Assembly: GCF_014197105.1 (NCBI RefSeq)
Contig: NZ_JACIEV010000011.1
Span: forward strand, 1-64,000
DNA from: Sphingomonas jinjuensis
GTDB lineage: Bacteria > Pseudomonadota > Alphaproteobacteria > Sphingomonadales > Sphingomonadaceae
Direction: 5' to 3'
Length of the DNA: 64,000 nt
This document shows positions 29,451 to 38,133 of this stretch, in pieces. The first letter of the stretch is position 1. The number at the start of each line of letters is the position of its first letter. The position numbers and the translations under genes were made by a program. Below the pieces are notes generated by a model that did no database searches, was not told where the DNA came from, and saw nothing but the letters and a program-made list of their open reading frames with translations.

Positions 29451-31478
29451 TCAGCGCTGGCGAAAGACGACGACGTTGCTCGCCTCGCCGATCAGCCGCT
29501 CGAGCGCCGCCGCCAGGTCGGCACGGCGAAAGGGCTTCGACAGATGCGGCAGGCCGATCTCCAGATCGCCGCCGGCATAGCCGGTGATGACCAGCACCGG
29601 CAGGTCGGGCGTGTGCCGCTGGACGGCGGCGGCAAGCTGCGCGCCGTTCATCCCCGGCATCATGTAATCGGTCACGATCGCATCGAAATGCTCGCCCGCC
29701 TCCAGGCGTGCCAAGCCGCGCTTGGCGCTGTCCTCGGCGGTCACGCTGTGCCCCATGTTGCGCAGCATTTCCGCGGTCCCGTCGCGCACCAGCTGCTCGT
29801 CGTCGACCAGCAAGATCGCGAGCGGCCGGCTGACCTTCACCTCGCGCGTCGTCCGCGCCGTCGTCGGCGCGGCGTCGGCGGAGACCGGCAGGTACAGGTC
29901 GGCTCGCGTGCCCTTGCCGACGACGCTGTCCAGCACGAACGCACCGCCCATCTGCGCCGCCAGCCCGTGGACCATCGACAGGCCTAGGCCGGTGCCCTTG
30001 CCGACGTCCTTGGTCGAATAGAATGGCTCGATCGCCCGCGCGAGCGTCGTCTTGTCCATGCCGACGCCGGTATCGACCACCGACAGTCGGACATAGATGC
30101 CCGCGGCCAGCCCCGCATGCTCGTCGGGGCCAACGACCACCCGATCGGCCGCGATGCTGATCGACCCGCCATCGGGCATCGCGTCGCGCGCGTTGACGCA
30201 CAGGTTGAGCAGCGCGAGTTCGAGCTGGTTGGGATCGGCGACCGCCGGCGGCAGCGTCGCCGCGGGCTGGACGCGCAGCTCGATGCCAGCGCCGATCGAG
30301 CTCGCCACCAGATCGCGCATCCCGTCGAGCAGCGCCGCGACGTCGACGGCACGCGTCTCCAGCGCCTGGCGCCGGGCGAAGCCGAGCAGCCGGCTGACCA
30401 GCAGCCGCGCCCGCTCCGCCGATTGCAGCGCGCCGTCGATCCAGCGCGCCGCGCGCGGATCGTCGGCGGCATATTTATGCTGGAGCAGGTCGAGCGCGCC
30501 GGTGATCGGCGTCAGCAGGTTATTGACGTCGTGGGCGACGCCGCCGGTCAGCTGGCCCAGTGTCTCCAGCTTCTGCGCCTCGACCAGCTGTGCCGCCGCC
30601 GCTTCCCGCTCCGCCACCGCATCGGCGATCCGGCCCTCGAGCGTATCGTTGAGTTCGCGCAGCTCGATCTCGGCGCGCTTGCGGTCGGTCATGTCCTGAA
30701 AGACGACGGCCACCTCGGGATGCCCGGTTCCCTCGACGCGAAACGCCGACAGCGCCAGGATGCGGCCCGTCGCTTCCAACTCGCGCTCGAACCGCGCCGC
30801 CTCGCCGGTCACCAGCACCTGGCGACAGATCGCGATCCAATCGTCCGCTTCGTCGGGCACCAGCTCGCGCGCGGTCTTGCCGACCACATCGACCATGCCT
30901 GCATGGCGTTCCAGCGCGGCATTGGCCTGGACGTGGACGTAATCGCTCAGCGGGCCATGCTCGCCATCGATGAAGCGGATGACGCAGAAGCCCTCGTCCA
31001 TCGTGTCGAACAGCGTGCGGAAGCGTTGCTCGCTGCTGCGGAGCGCCAGCAACCGCGCCCGCGCCTCATATTGGCGGCGGCGACCGCGAAGCGCCGACCG
31101 GGCAAGGCTGATGAGCGTCGTCGGGTGGAACGGCCGCTCCAGAAACGTGACGTTGCCCAGCACGTCGAGATGCCGCGCCGCCGCCGGGTTGCGTTCCAGC
31201 CCGCCGCCGCGCGTCGTCAGCAGCACGAACGGCAGGTCGGACCATTCCTCCTGGTCGCCGAGCCACGCCGACAGCGGCGCCAGATTGGCGGTCGCGATCG
31301 CCTCCTCGGTCACGACGACGAACGCGGCGCCCTCGTCGAGCCGCCGGATCAGATCCGACAGCGATGCGCAGGCGGTCGCCTCGATCCCCGCCTCGACCAT
31401 CATCGCGGTCGCAACGGCGGCGTCGCGGCCGCGCGGCGCGAGCACCAGCGCGCGCTCGGAGACTGTCGACCGCTTCAC
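29451..31478 (-). CDS. Hybrid histidine kinase partnered with KaiC-like ATPase
   Basis: A 675-residue soluble kinase starting at GTG. Domains in order: a receiver-like N-terminus lacking the phospho-acceptor Asp (about 8-130; end LGNVTFLERPFHPTTL), a PAS domain (148-275), HisKA with LTGGVAHDVNNLLTPITG, HATPase with LALLNLCVNARDAMPDGG and GTGLGLSMVHGLAAQMGG, and a C-terminal receiver with IVTDYMMPGMNG and SKPFRRADL. It starts one base after the KaiC-like stop, so the pair is co-transcribed, and it probably signals KaiC-like ATPase state. Confidence 0.88.
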   Translation of the reverse strand: MKRSTVSERALVLAPRGRDAAVATAMMVEAGIEATACASLSDLIRRLDEGAAFVVVTEEAIATANLAPLSAWLGDQEEWSDLPFVLLTTRGGGLERNPAAARHLDVLGNVTFLERPFHPTTLISLARSALRGRRRQYEARARLLALRSSEQRFRTLFDTMDEGFCVIRFIDGEHGPLSDYVHVQANAALERHAGMVDVVGKTARELVPDEADDWIAICRQVLVTGEAARFERELEATGRILALSAFRVEGTGHPEVAVVFQDMTDRKRAEIELRELNDTLEGRIADAVAEREAAAAQLVEAQKLETLGQLTGGVAHDVNNLLTPITGALDLLQHKYAADDPRAARWIDGALQSAERARLLVSRLLGFARRQALETRAVDVAALLDGMRDLVASSIGAGIELRVQPAATLPPAVADPNQLELALLNLCVNARDAMPDGGSISIAADRVVVGPDEHAGLAAGIYVRLSVVDTGVGMDKTTLARAIEPFYSTKDVGKGTGLGLSMVHGLAAQMGGAFVLDSVVGKGTRADLYLPVSADAAPTTARTTREVKVSRPLAILLVDDEQLVRDGTAEMLRNMGHSVTAEDSAKRGLARLEAGEHFDAIVTDYMMPGMNGAQLAAAVQRHTPDLPVLVITGYAGGDLEIGLPHLSKPFRRADLAAALERLIGEASNVVVFRQR

Positions 31479-31479
31479 G

Positions 31480-32967
31480 TCAGGCCGATTCGCGCTTCAA
31501 CAGGACGGCGTCGCCGACCAGCGTCGGCACACCGCGCAACACGCCCTGGAATTTGGTCAGTGGCTCGCCAAGCGTCATGCCGCGCCCACCGATCTGGTAC
31601 TCGCGGATCGTATCCTCGTGAAAGCCCATTCGCTTCTTGACCACCGATATTGCCCGGCGGACGCGTCCGGCCGCCTCGAAATAGCGCAGCAGGATCACCG
31701 TGTCGGCCAAATAGGTAACGTCGACCGGCGATCGCATGTCGCCGACCAACCCATGCTGCGCCACCGTCAGGATCGTGGTCGCCCCCCGCCGGTTCAGATA
31801 TTGCAGCAATTCGTGCATGTGCAGGATCAGTGCCTGCTCGCCGGGCATCGATGCCTGATAGCCGTTGAGGCTGTCGACGACGACGGTACGCGCGCCCGCG
31901 ACCTCGACGCACTGGCGCACCCGCTCGGAAAATTCGCCCGGCGTCAGTTCAGCCGCGTCGATCTGTTCGAGCACCAGCTTCTTGCTGTCGACCATCGCCT
32001 GAAGGTCGATGCCAAGCCCCAGCGAACGCTGGATCAGCATGCCGACCTCTTCGTCGAAGACGAACATCGCCGCCGTCTCACCACGCTCGACCGCGGTCTT
32101 GACGAAGGTCAGCGCAAGGATCGACTTACCCGTGCCCGCCGGCCCCAGCACCAGAAGGCTCGACCCGCGGTCGACACCGCCGCCCAGCAGGCCGTTCAGC
32201 TCCGCCGAATCGGTCGTCAACATGTCGCGGTCGAACGGGTGGCGATGCTCGGCCGACACCAGCCGCGGAAAGACGCGGACGCCGCCGGTTTCGATCGCGA
32301 AGTCGTGATAGCCGCCGCGGAACCGGCGTCCGCGATACTTGGTCACGCGCAGGCGCCGCCGATCGCCGCCATATTCGGGCGCCAGCTCGTCGAGCCGAAC
32401 CACCCCGTGCGCGATCGAATGCACCGTCTTGTCGTTCACGTCCGACGTCAGATCGTCGAGCATCAGGACGGTGACGCCGCTGCGCGAGAAATAATGCTTC
32501 AGCGCCAGAACCTGGCGGCGATAACGAAGCGAGCTCTGCGCAAGCAGCCGGATTTCCGACAGGCTGTCGAGGACCACCCGTCTCGGCTTGATCCGTTCGA
32601 ACGCCTCGAAGATGCGTCGCGTCGTCTCGCCCAACTCGAGGTCGGAGGAATAGAGCAGGCTTTGCTGCTGGTCCTCGTCGAGCAGGTTTTCGGGCGGCAC
32701 GAGTTCGTAGATTTCGATGCCGCTCATGTCCCAACCGTGCGATCGCGCGGTTGCGAGCAATTCGTCCTCGGTCTCCGACAGCGTGACGTAGAGGCAGCTT
32801 TCATCGGCCGCCGCGCCCTGCATCAGGAACTGCATCGCGATCGTCGTCTTGCCGGCGCCGGGCGCACCTTCGAGCAGATAGGTTCGACCGCGTTCGAGGC
32901 CACCGCCCAATATGTCGTCCAGACCGTTTATGCCGATCTTCGCGTCTTCGGCCCGTTCAGCCACCAT
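31480..32967 (-). CDS. KaiC-like double-RecA ATPase
   Basis: A 495-residue protein with two RecA/KaiC domains. CI has Walker A LLEGAPGAGKTTIAMQF and LYVTLSETEDEL. CII has VLGPAGTGKSILALTF and FVFDEEVGML with the paired catalytic Glu. The end LADTVILLRYFEAAGRVRRA, ISVVKKRMGFHEDTIREYQI is the KaiC C-terminal signature. Relative to cyanobacterial KaiC (SHISTITD), the Ser431-Thr432 autophosphorylation pair aligns with Thr-Tyr (DVTYLAD). No kaiA or kaiB lies in the window. The start at 32967 is chosen for the onset of homology; earlier starts add a basic leader. Confidence 0.88.
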   Translation of the reverse strand: MVAERAEDAKIGINGLDDILGGGLERGRTYLLEGAPGAGKTTIAMQFLMQGAAADESCLYVTLSETEDELLATARSHGWDMSGIEIYELVPPENLLDEDQQQSLLYSSDLELGETTRRIFEAFERIKPRRVVLDSLSEIRLLAQSSLRYRRQVLALKHYFSRSGVTVLMLDDLTSDVNDKTVHSIAHGVVRLDELAPEYGGDRRRLRVTKYRGRRFRGGYHDFAIETGGVRVFPRLVSAEHRHPFDRDMLTTDSAELNGLLGGGVDRGSSLLVLGPAGTGKSILALTFVKTAVERGETAAMFVFDEEVGMLIQRSLGLGIDLQAMVDSKKLVLEQIDAAELTPGEFSERVRQCVEVAGARTVVVDSLNGYQASMPGEQALILHMHELLQYLNRRGATTILTVAQHGLVGDMRSPVDVTYLADTVILLRYFEAAGRVRRAISVVKKRMGFHEDTIREYQIGGRGMTLGEPLTKFQGVLRGVPTLVGDAVLLKRESA

Positions 32968-33046
32968 CGATCGTCCCGCCCGTAAAATCCTCGTCAGCGC
33001 GAGCGGATAGCACATCCCACGCAATCGCGAGAGCCGTGACGTTCGC

Positions 33047-33538
33047 TCAGGCGGAGGCGCGGGCCTCGACGATCATCGCCGCGGGATCGAGCAGACGGGC
33101 GAGGGTCTGCACCAGCTGATGGTCGGTCGTCGGCCTCGTCAGCACGGGGCAGGTGCGAAACCGCGCTGGCACCTCGGCACTTCCGTTGCGCAGGAAGACG
33201 ATCGGAACGCCAGACCGACGCAGCACGTCGGCGATGCGACAGGCGCCGGCGTCGCGAAGCTGCAGGTCGACGACCGCCGCATCGGCGGTCCGCCCCAGGC
33301 TGGCGAAGCCCGCCAGCCCTTCGGCGGCGGTCGCATAAGGACCCGATACCGCGCCCCCGGCGCCGGTGATCGCCGCAACCGTCCGCGTCGCGACGACGGC
33401 ATCGCTCTGCGCCAGGAAAATGCGTCTACCCGCCAGCAGGGTCTTAGCGATCGGCACTATCTGAATCATGCGCAGGGCAGCCAATATGTCTTTGACATGG
33501 AATAGCTTTTTGTCGCGTCGGCGAGGATTTCCGTTCAT
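33047..33538 (-). CDS. Degenerate receiver-domain protein
   Basis: A 163-residue protein. From about residue 38, RRIFLAQSDAVVATRTVAAI, ADAAVVDLQLRDAGACRIAD, VLRRSGVPIVFLRNG and RPTTDHQLVQTLARLLD follow the receiver fold. The Asp of VVDLQL is in the phospho-acceptor position, but the acidic pair is replaced by QS and the Lys of KP by Arg. It may be a pseudo-receiver. The N-terminal 35 residues are basic and unexplained. Diverges from the PAS-MCP gene across a CtrA box. Confidence 0.65.
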   Translation of the reverse strand: MNGNPRRRDKKLFHVKDILAALRMIQIVPIAKTLLAGRRIFLAQSDAVVATRTVAAITGAGGAVSGPYATAAEGLAGFASLGRTADAAVVDLQLRDAGACRIADVLRRSGVPIVFLRNGSAEVPARFRTCPVLTRPTTDHQLVQTLARLLDPAAMIVEARASA

Positions 33539-33548
33539 CACATCGAAA

Positions 33549-33563
33549 TTAAGTAAGATTTAA
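33549..33563 (+). promoter_or_regulatory. CtrA box (TTAA-N7-TTAA) in divergent intergenic region
   Basis: TTAA-GTAAGAT-TTAA, exact half-sites with the seven-base spacing of the CtrA consensus. It lies 10 bases before the receiver start on the minus strand and 28 before the PAS-MCP start on the plus strand, so it could control either or both. ctrA itself is encoded in this window. Confidence 0.6.
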
Positions 33564-33590
33564 TGCCGGCTTGCATAACGTGGGTTACAA

Positions 33591-34229
33591 ATGACCGCAG
33601 CGAAGCCCCTACCCCTGGATGCCGCTTGGCAGCTTGCCACCGTCATGGAGCATCTGCGCCACGGCATCGTCGTCTATGATCGCGACGAGACGATCTGCGT
33701 GATCAATGCGCATGTCAGCCGCATCTTCGGCTTTCCGGCGGAGGCGATCACAATTGGCTCGACGCTCGCCGACTATCTCGCCTGTGTGGGGCGGTTCACC
33801 GGCTGGCCGCCCGAACGGATCGCCGGCATCCTTGCCAATCACCGCAGCTGGGCGCGGGCAGGCCATGCACGCACGTTCGATCACCACTTCGACGACGGCA
33901 AGGTCTTTGAAATCACCTTCAACCCCGCCGCCGACGACACCGTCGTCCTGACCTTCGCCGACGTCACGTCCGAACGCCGGCTGACGGCGGAAAGCGAGAA
34001 ACGTGCGGAAATCACGCGACGTGCGGGAATGATGGTCGATACCGTCGCGCGCATCTCGTCGCGCAACCGCATCGTCGCCTTCAACGCCAGCATCGAGGCC
34101 GCCCGCCTCGGCGACGAGGGTCGCGGCTTTGCGGCGGTCGCCGAAGAGGTACGCGATTTGTCGCGGCAGATGTCCGAGGCGCTGATCGACATCGGCCGGG
34201 TCATCGACTCGTCGCTGGCCCAGGCGTGA
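33591..34229 (+). CDS. PAS plus truncated chemoreceptor signalling domain, soluble
   Basis: A 212-residue protein. Residues 12-130 form a PAS-type domain (LATVMEHLRHGIVVYDRDET, ending VVLTFADVTSERR). Residues 150-205 (VARISSRNRIVAFNASIEAA, RLGDEGRGFAAVAEEVRDLS) match one side of the MCP cytoplasmic hairpin ('IA.QTNLLALNAAIEAARAGE.GRGFAVVA.EVR.La'). There are no membrane segments, and only about 60 residues of the signalling domain remain. It may sense a cytoplasmic cue and influence a chemotaxis-like complex. Preceded by a CtrA box. Confidence 0.8.
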   Translation: MTAAKPLPLDAAWQLATVMEHLRHGIVVYDRDETICVINAHVSRIFGFPAEAITIGSTLADYLACVGRFTGWPPERIAGILANHRSWARAGHARTFDHHFDDGKVFEITFNPAADDTVVLTFADVTSERRLTAESEKRAEITRRAGMMVDTVARISSRNRIVAFNASIEAARLGDEGRGFAAVAEEVRDLSRQMSEALIDIGRVIDSSLAQA

Positions 34230-34246
34230 CGTCGGCGGGCGGTCGA

Positions 34247-34534
34247 TCAGTCGATCAGCTGGATCATCTTGTTGCGCCCCGTCGCACCGCGGATCAGCGC
34301 CAACCGCGACACCGGCCGATCGAGCGCCGTCGCCACCAGCCTCAGCACCGCCTCGTTGGCGGCGCCATCGACCGGCGGCGCGGTGATGCGGACCGCGAGC
34401 ACGCCGTCCCCATCGGGCAACAGGATCGCATCCGCCGAGGCGCTGGGCGACACCCGTACCGCCAGCCGCCCCTCGCCATCCGCCAGCGCCAGGATTGCGG
34501 CGGCATCGGGCAACGCCGGCTTGGGCCGCGCCAT
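34247..34534 (-). CDS. DUF167 (YggU-like) protein
   Basis: A 95-residue protein: LAVRVSPSASADAILLPDGD, VLAVRITAPPVDGAANEAVL, RLVATALDRPVSRLALIRGA, TGRNKMIQL. The 'aPP.dGkAN.al...la..l....s.v.l..G..sR.K' pattern is the DUF167 signature. Small conserved protein of unknown function. Its ATG overlaps the stop codon of the PhnA-like gene (TGATG). Confidence 0.88.
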   Translation of the reverse strand: MARPKPALPDAAAILALADGEGRLAVRVSPSASADAILLPDGDGVLAVRITAPPVDGAANEAVLRLVATALDRPVSRLALIRGATGRNKMIQLID

Positions 34535-34836
34535 CAGCGCTTCCGCACGAACTCGGCGCGCAGCACCAGTCCCTTGATCCCGTCGAAGCGGCAGTCGATC
34601 TCCTGCGCGTCGCCGGTCAGGCGGATCGACTTGATCAGCGTGCCGCGCTTCAGCGTCTGGCCGGCGCCCTTGACCTCCAGGTCCTTGATCAGCGTCACCT
34701 GGTCGCCGTCGGCCAGCAGATTGCCGACCGCGTCGCGCACCTCGACGACATCCGCGGCCTCGGCGCGGGCCGCCAGATCGCTCGCAGGCACCCATTCGCC
34801 GGTCGCCTCGTCGTACACATAGTCGTCGTCCGCCAT
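34534..34836 (-). CDS. PhnA/YjdM-like zinc-ribbon-less C-terminal domain protein
   Basis: A 100-residue protein: MADDDYVYDEATGEWVPASD, then VRDAVGNLLADGDQVTLIKD, LEVKGAGQTLKRGTLIKSIR, DAQEIDCRFDGIKGLVLRAE, FVRKR. The 'D..Gn.L.dGD.V..iKDL.vKG....lK.Gt..k.Ir' block is the PhnA/YjdM C-terminal SH3-like domain. The N-terminal zinc ribbon of E. coli YjdM is replaced by an acidic lead. Despite the historical name it is not part of C-P lyase. Start chosen at the Met after GMA. Confidence 0.85.
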   Translation of the reverse strand: MADDDYVYDEATGEWVPASDLAARAEAADVVEVRDAVGNLLADGDQVTLIKDLEVKGAGQTLKRGTLIKSIRLTGDAQEIDCRFDGIKGLVLRAEFVRKR

Positions 34837-34971
34837 CGCCATCCCTTTCGCCGGCGCGCCTAGCGCATCGCGGCGGTAGCAATCCATGTATGTTTTCGTG
34901 CGGCCTCGGCCACTGGCGAACCTGGCGCGTCGGCGCTAACCGCTCCCCGCCTAGGGCGAGGGAGGGCAAGC

Positions 34972-35361
34972 ATGGCGGACAAGAGTTGGGGATTGCCGAG
35001 CACGACGCCGCCGGCCCGCCGGGCGTCGGGCGGCGCCGAGGGGCTGTTGACGCGGATCGATGCTCGCGCCGCCGCGCGCGAGGCAGCGGCGGTCGAGCGT
35101 GAGCAGCAGCGCGAGGCACGCCGCACCGAACTGGCCGCGCTCGCCGAAAAGGACCCCCACGCCGCCGCCGCCAGCCGCCAGCGCGGATCCGGCCGCAAGG
35201 ATGTCGTCCGCGAGCAGCGCGACACCACCGGCTATTCGGTCGTCGTCGACGAGGACCGTATCCGCCTCCTCGCCCGGCGCGGCGCCTCGCTCGCGGCGCT
35301 GGCGGCGACGTTCGGGCTGACCGGCGACGCGATCGAAGGGATATTGAACGACGCCGCCTAG
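34972..35361 (+). CDS. Hypothetical protein, charged helical
   Basis: A 129-residue protein: MADKSWGLPSTTPPARRASG, coiled Ala/Glu/Arg segment EAAAVEREQQREARRTELAA, then TTGYSVVVDEDRIRLLARRG and ALAATFGLTGDAIEGILND, the last part resembling a small helix-turn-helix. It is preceded by GAGGGAGGG. Function unknown; 15 bases separate it from the UVR-motif gene. Confidence 0.6.
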   Translation: MADKSWGLPSTTPPARRASGGAEGLLTRIDARAAAREAAAVEREQQREARRTELAALAEKDPHAAAASRQRGSGRKDVVREQRDTTGYSVVVDEDRIRLLARRGASLAALAATFGLTGDAIEGILNDAA

Positions 35362-35376
35362 CCGCGCGTTGGCGGG

Positions 35377-35655
35377 ATGATGCCCGAAACGATCGAAAAC
35401 CTTCGCCAGCAGATGGAGGCCGCCGCCGCGGCGCTCGATTTCGAGCTGGCGTCGCGACTGCGCGACCGGATCAACCTGATCCGCGGCGGCGCGACGGAGC
35501 GGGACGCCGCCGCCGCCGATCCCTCCGGCCTGACCCGCCAGCAGCCAGGCGCGATGGGCCTCGGCACCAGCCGCCAGCAGGTCGAGCGCCCCGCAGGCTG
35601 GACCCCGCCCGCCAAGCCCGATCCGATGACGCGGGGGCGCAACCGCCGCGGCTGA
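35377..35655 (+). CDS. UVR-motif small protein
   Basis: A 92-residue protein whose N-terminus IENLRQQMEAAAAALDFELA, SRLRDRINLIRG is a clear UvrB/UvrC (UVR) interaction motif. The remainder (LTRQQPGAMGLGTSRQQVER, GRNRRG) is polar and probably disordered. Stand-alone UVR-motif proteins may contact nucleotide excision repair or Clp partners; no direct evidence here. The convergent regA gene ends 3 bases away. Confidence 0.75.
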   Translation: MMPETIENLRQQMEAAAAALDFELASRLRDRINLIRGGATERDAAAADPSGLTRQQPGAMGLGTSRQQVERPAGWTPPAKPDPMTRGRNRRG

Positions 35656-35658
35656 CCG

Positions 35659-36192
35659 TCAGTTGATCCGCCGCTTCTCCAGCTTTCGCGCCAGCGTGCG
35701 GCGGTGCATGCCCAGCCGACGTGCGGTTTCGGAGATGTTGAATCCCGTCTCCGACAGCACCTCGTTGATGCGTTCCCATTCGATCGTCTTGATCGAGGTC
35801 TGGCGGCCGTCGATTGGCACCTCGGCGTCGCCCGCGGTCATGCCGAACGCGCGCTCGATCTCGTCGGTATTGGCGGGTTTGGCGAGGTAGGATGTCGCGC
35901 CAAGCTTGATCGCCTGCACCGCGGTGGCGATGCTGGCATAACCCGTCAGCACGACGATGATCGTCGCTGGATCATGCGCGTGGAGCGTCTCGACGCAGGT
36001 CAGCCCCGACGCCACCCCCAGCTTCAGGTCGACCACCGCATGCGTCGGCGTCTGCGCGGCGATCAGCACATCCATCTCCGCGGGCCCCGCCGCCACCTCG
36101 ACGCCGTAACCGCGCCGCTCGAACGAGCGTTGCAGCGTCCGCGCGAAGACCGGATCGTCCTCGACGATCAGCAGCAGCGGCTTATCGGCCAT
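35659..36192 (-). CDS. regA: Redox response regulator RegA/ActR/PrrA
   Basis: A 177-residue regulator: receiver with acidic E11-D12-D13, phospho-acceptor D55 (HAVVDLKLG) and LAKPANTDE, a proline-poor linker, and a Fis-type HTH ISETARRLGMHRRTLARKLE characteristic of the RegA group. Its ATG overlaps the end of the regB gene by 11 bases. In other Alphaproteobacteria RegA controls respiratory oxidases, hydrogenase and nitrogen metabolism in response to the redox state of the quinone pool. It is the last gene of the oxidase operon. Confidence 0.92.
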   Translation of the reverse strand: MADKPLLLIVEDDPVFARTLQRSFERRGYGVEVAAGPAEMDVLIAAQTPTHAVVDLKLGVASGLTCVETLHAHDPATIIVVLTGYASIATAVQAIKLGATSYLAKPANTDEIERAFGMTAGDAEVPIDGRQTSIKTIEWERINEVLSETGFNISETARRLGMHRRTLARKLEKRRIN

Positions 36193-37477
36193 CGTCGCCC
36201 GTCCTGATCGTGTCGAGCGGCAGGCGAATCGTCACCGCCGCCCCCCGGTTGCGGTTGGTCACCGACAGCGTGCCACCCAGCTGGCGCGTCACATTGCTGA
36301 CCAGGAACAGCCCCAGGCCGTGGCCCTGCTCCGCCTTGCTGCTGTTGTACGGCTTGCCCAGCTTTTCCAGCTGCTCGGCCGCGAAGCCGCGACCGTCGTC
36401 GCCGACCGTCAGCGTCAGCGCGTCGCCGTCGCGCGCCAGCGTCACGTCGATCGCCGACGCCGCGGCCTCGGCGGCATTGTCGAGCAGGTTGACGACCGCC
36501 TGTTGCAGGACGACGTCGGAAGCGATGCGCACATCCTCGCCGAATGCATCGGCGTAGCGGACGTTCCGATCGCGCGCCGCGGCCCAGTCGGCGACGATGC
36601 GATCGAACAGCACGCGCACGCTCGTCTGCGTCGACGCTTCGCCGCGCGGATCACCCGACGACATCAGGATGCCGGTGACGATCGCCTTGCAGCGCATCAC
36701 CTCGGCCTGCATGTCCTCCACATCGCGCAGCAGCTCGGGGTCGCGCGTGATTGCGGGCATCCGCTTCCAGTCGCCCAGGATCACCGACAGCGAGGCGAGC
36801 GGCGTTCCCAGCTCGTGCGCCGCGCCCGACGCGAGCAGGCCGATGCGAACGATATGCTCCTCCTCCACCGCCTGGCGGCGAATGTCGGCGAACCGGCGGT
36901 CCTGCTCGCGCAGATTGGCGTTGATCCGCGTGACGAACATCACCAGCAGCACCGCGACCAGCGCGAAGCACACCCACATTCCCTGGATGTGCAGCGCGAA
37001 CAGGCTGAGCATGATCGACGGCGGCAGCGTGATCGGCTGATAGAAGCGCGTCAGCAGCGCGAAGGCGAGCGTCGTCACCACCACCAGCATCCAGCTCGAC
37101 CAGCGATCGAGCAGCACCGATCCCAAGACGACCTGAAGCAGGAACAGCGACACGAACGGATTGGTCGCGCCGCCGCTGAGATACAACTGCGCCGACAGCG
37201 CCGCGACATCGAGCAGCAGCGCGCCGGACAATACCTCGTTGGTGATGCGCCCCCCGCTGCGCAGCAGGATCAGGCTGACGCCGTTCAGCATCACCAGCGC
37301 GCCGAGCACGCCCAGCATCGCCACCATCGGCAGGTGGATGTCGAACGCCAGCTGGGTCAGCAGGATCGTCACCAGCTGCCCCGCCACCGCCAGCCAGCGC
37401 AGCTGGACCAGCAGCAGCATGTTGTCGTGGCCGGCGACCTCGCCGATCGGCAGCCAGGGGGGACGGACGTTGGTCAC
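36182..37477 (-). CDS. regB: Redox-sensing histidine kinase RegB/ActS/PrrB
   Basis: A 431-residue kinase with six membrane segments in the first half, containing the quinone-site motif SGGATNPFVSLFLLQ. The H-box GAAHELGTPLASLSVI is the RegB signature, followed by EVMRCKAIVTGILM (Cys equivalent to the redox-active Cys265 of Rhodobacter RegB) and ATPase motifs LLDNAAEAAA and GHGLGLFLVSNV. GTG at 37477 sits in a GTGA overlap with the SURF1 stop, which decides the start over TTG at 37501. It phosphorylates RegA. Confidence 0.92.
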   Translation of the reverse strand: MTNVRPPWLPIGEVAGHDNMLLLVQLRWLAVAGQLVTILLTQLAFDIHLPMVAMLGVLGALVMLNGVSLILLRSGGRITNEVLSGALLLDVAALSAQLYLSGGATNPFVSLFLLQVVLGSVLLDRWSSWMLVVVTTLAFALLTRFYQPITLPPSIMLSLFALHIQGMWVCFALVAVLLVMFVTRINANLREQDRRFADIRRQAVEEEHIVRIGLLASGAAHELGTPLASLSVILGDWKRMPAITRDPELLRDVEDMQAEVMRCKAIVTGILMSSGDPRGEASTQTSVRVLFDRIVADWAAARDRNVRYADAFGEDVRIASDVVLQQAVVNLLDNAAEAAASAIDVTLARDGDALTLTVGDDGRGFAAEQLEKLGKPYNSSKAEQGHGLGLFLVSNVTRQLGGTLSVTNRNRGAAVTIRLPLDTIRTGDDGR

Positions 37478-38133
37478 GCCCGCCGCGCTATCCTCAACCA
37501 ATAGACGAAGCCAGCCGCCGCCATGCCGGCGAGCACGAACCAGGTGATCGCATAGACCAGATGGTTGTTGGGAAAGCTGACGATGGTCAGCCCGCCGATC
37601 GGCCCGCCGGGCGTGGTCTCGGCGGCGTCGATAAAATAGGGTGCGGTACGCCGCAGCCCGCGCTTGGCGGCGATCGCCGCGACGTCACGCGAATACCAGC
37701 GATCGGCGCCGGGATCGTTGCTGCGCAGGAAACCGCCCTTGGGCTCCGTCAGCCGCAGCAGGCCGGTAACACGGGTCAGGCCGGCGGGTGGCGGCGGCGC
37801 GGCGCGCTTCGCCACATAGCCGCGGTTGACCAGGATGGTGCCGACAGTCGTCCCGTCGAGCGGGGTCAGCACCCACCAACCGGGGCCGCGGATCGTCGAT
37901 GCCTGCACCAATGTATCGGCACCGGGCCGGTACGTCCCCGTCGCGACGACGCGTCGATAGGCGTCGTCGGATCCGGCCGTGGCCGGCGCCGCCACCGGTC
38001 CGGCGGCCAGCCGTCCGTCGACCTGCGCGATCAGCGCGCGCTTCCACGCCAGCCGCTGGACCTGCCACGCGCCCAGCGCGACAAGCGCGAGGATCAGCGC
38101 GATCCAGGCGACGGCGAGTCCGGCGCGCTTCAT
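37474..38133 (-). CDS. surf1: SURF1-family oxidase assembly protein
   Basis: A 219-residue protein with an N-terminal membrane segment (AGLAVAWIALILALVALGAW followed by QVQRLAWK, the SURF1 'G.WQ..R...K' motif) and a C-terminal segment HLVYAITWFVLAGMAAAGFV (usual 'H..YA..W'). The periplasmic part contains RRVVATGTYRPGADTLVQAS and the PGWWVLTPL signature. It helps heme insertion into heme-copper oxidases. The ATG overlaps the cyoD stop. Confidence 0.92.
   Translation of the reverse strand: MKRAGLAVAWIALILALVALGAWQVQRLAWKRALIAQVDGRLAAGPVAAPATAGSDDAYRRVVATGTYRPGADTLVQASTIRGPGWWVLTPLDGTTVGTILVNRGYVAKRAAPPPPAGLTRVTGLLRLTEPKGGFLRSNDPGADRWYSRDVAAIAAKRGLRRTAPYFIDAAETTPGGPIGGLTIVSFPNNHLVYAITWFVLAGMAAAGFVYWLRIARRA

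Noticed and set aside
30117..32985. Plus-strand frames of 507 and 671 codons over the kinase and KaiC-like genes
   Set aside because: Codon-bias artefacts opposite two genes with clear catalytic motifs.
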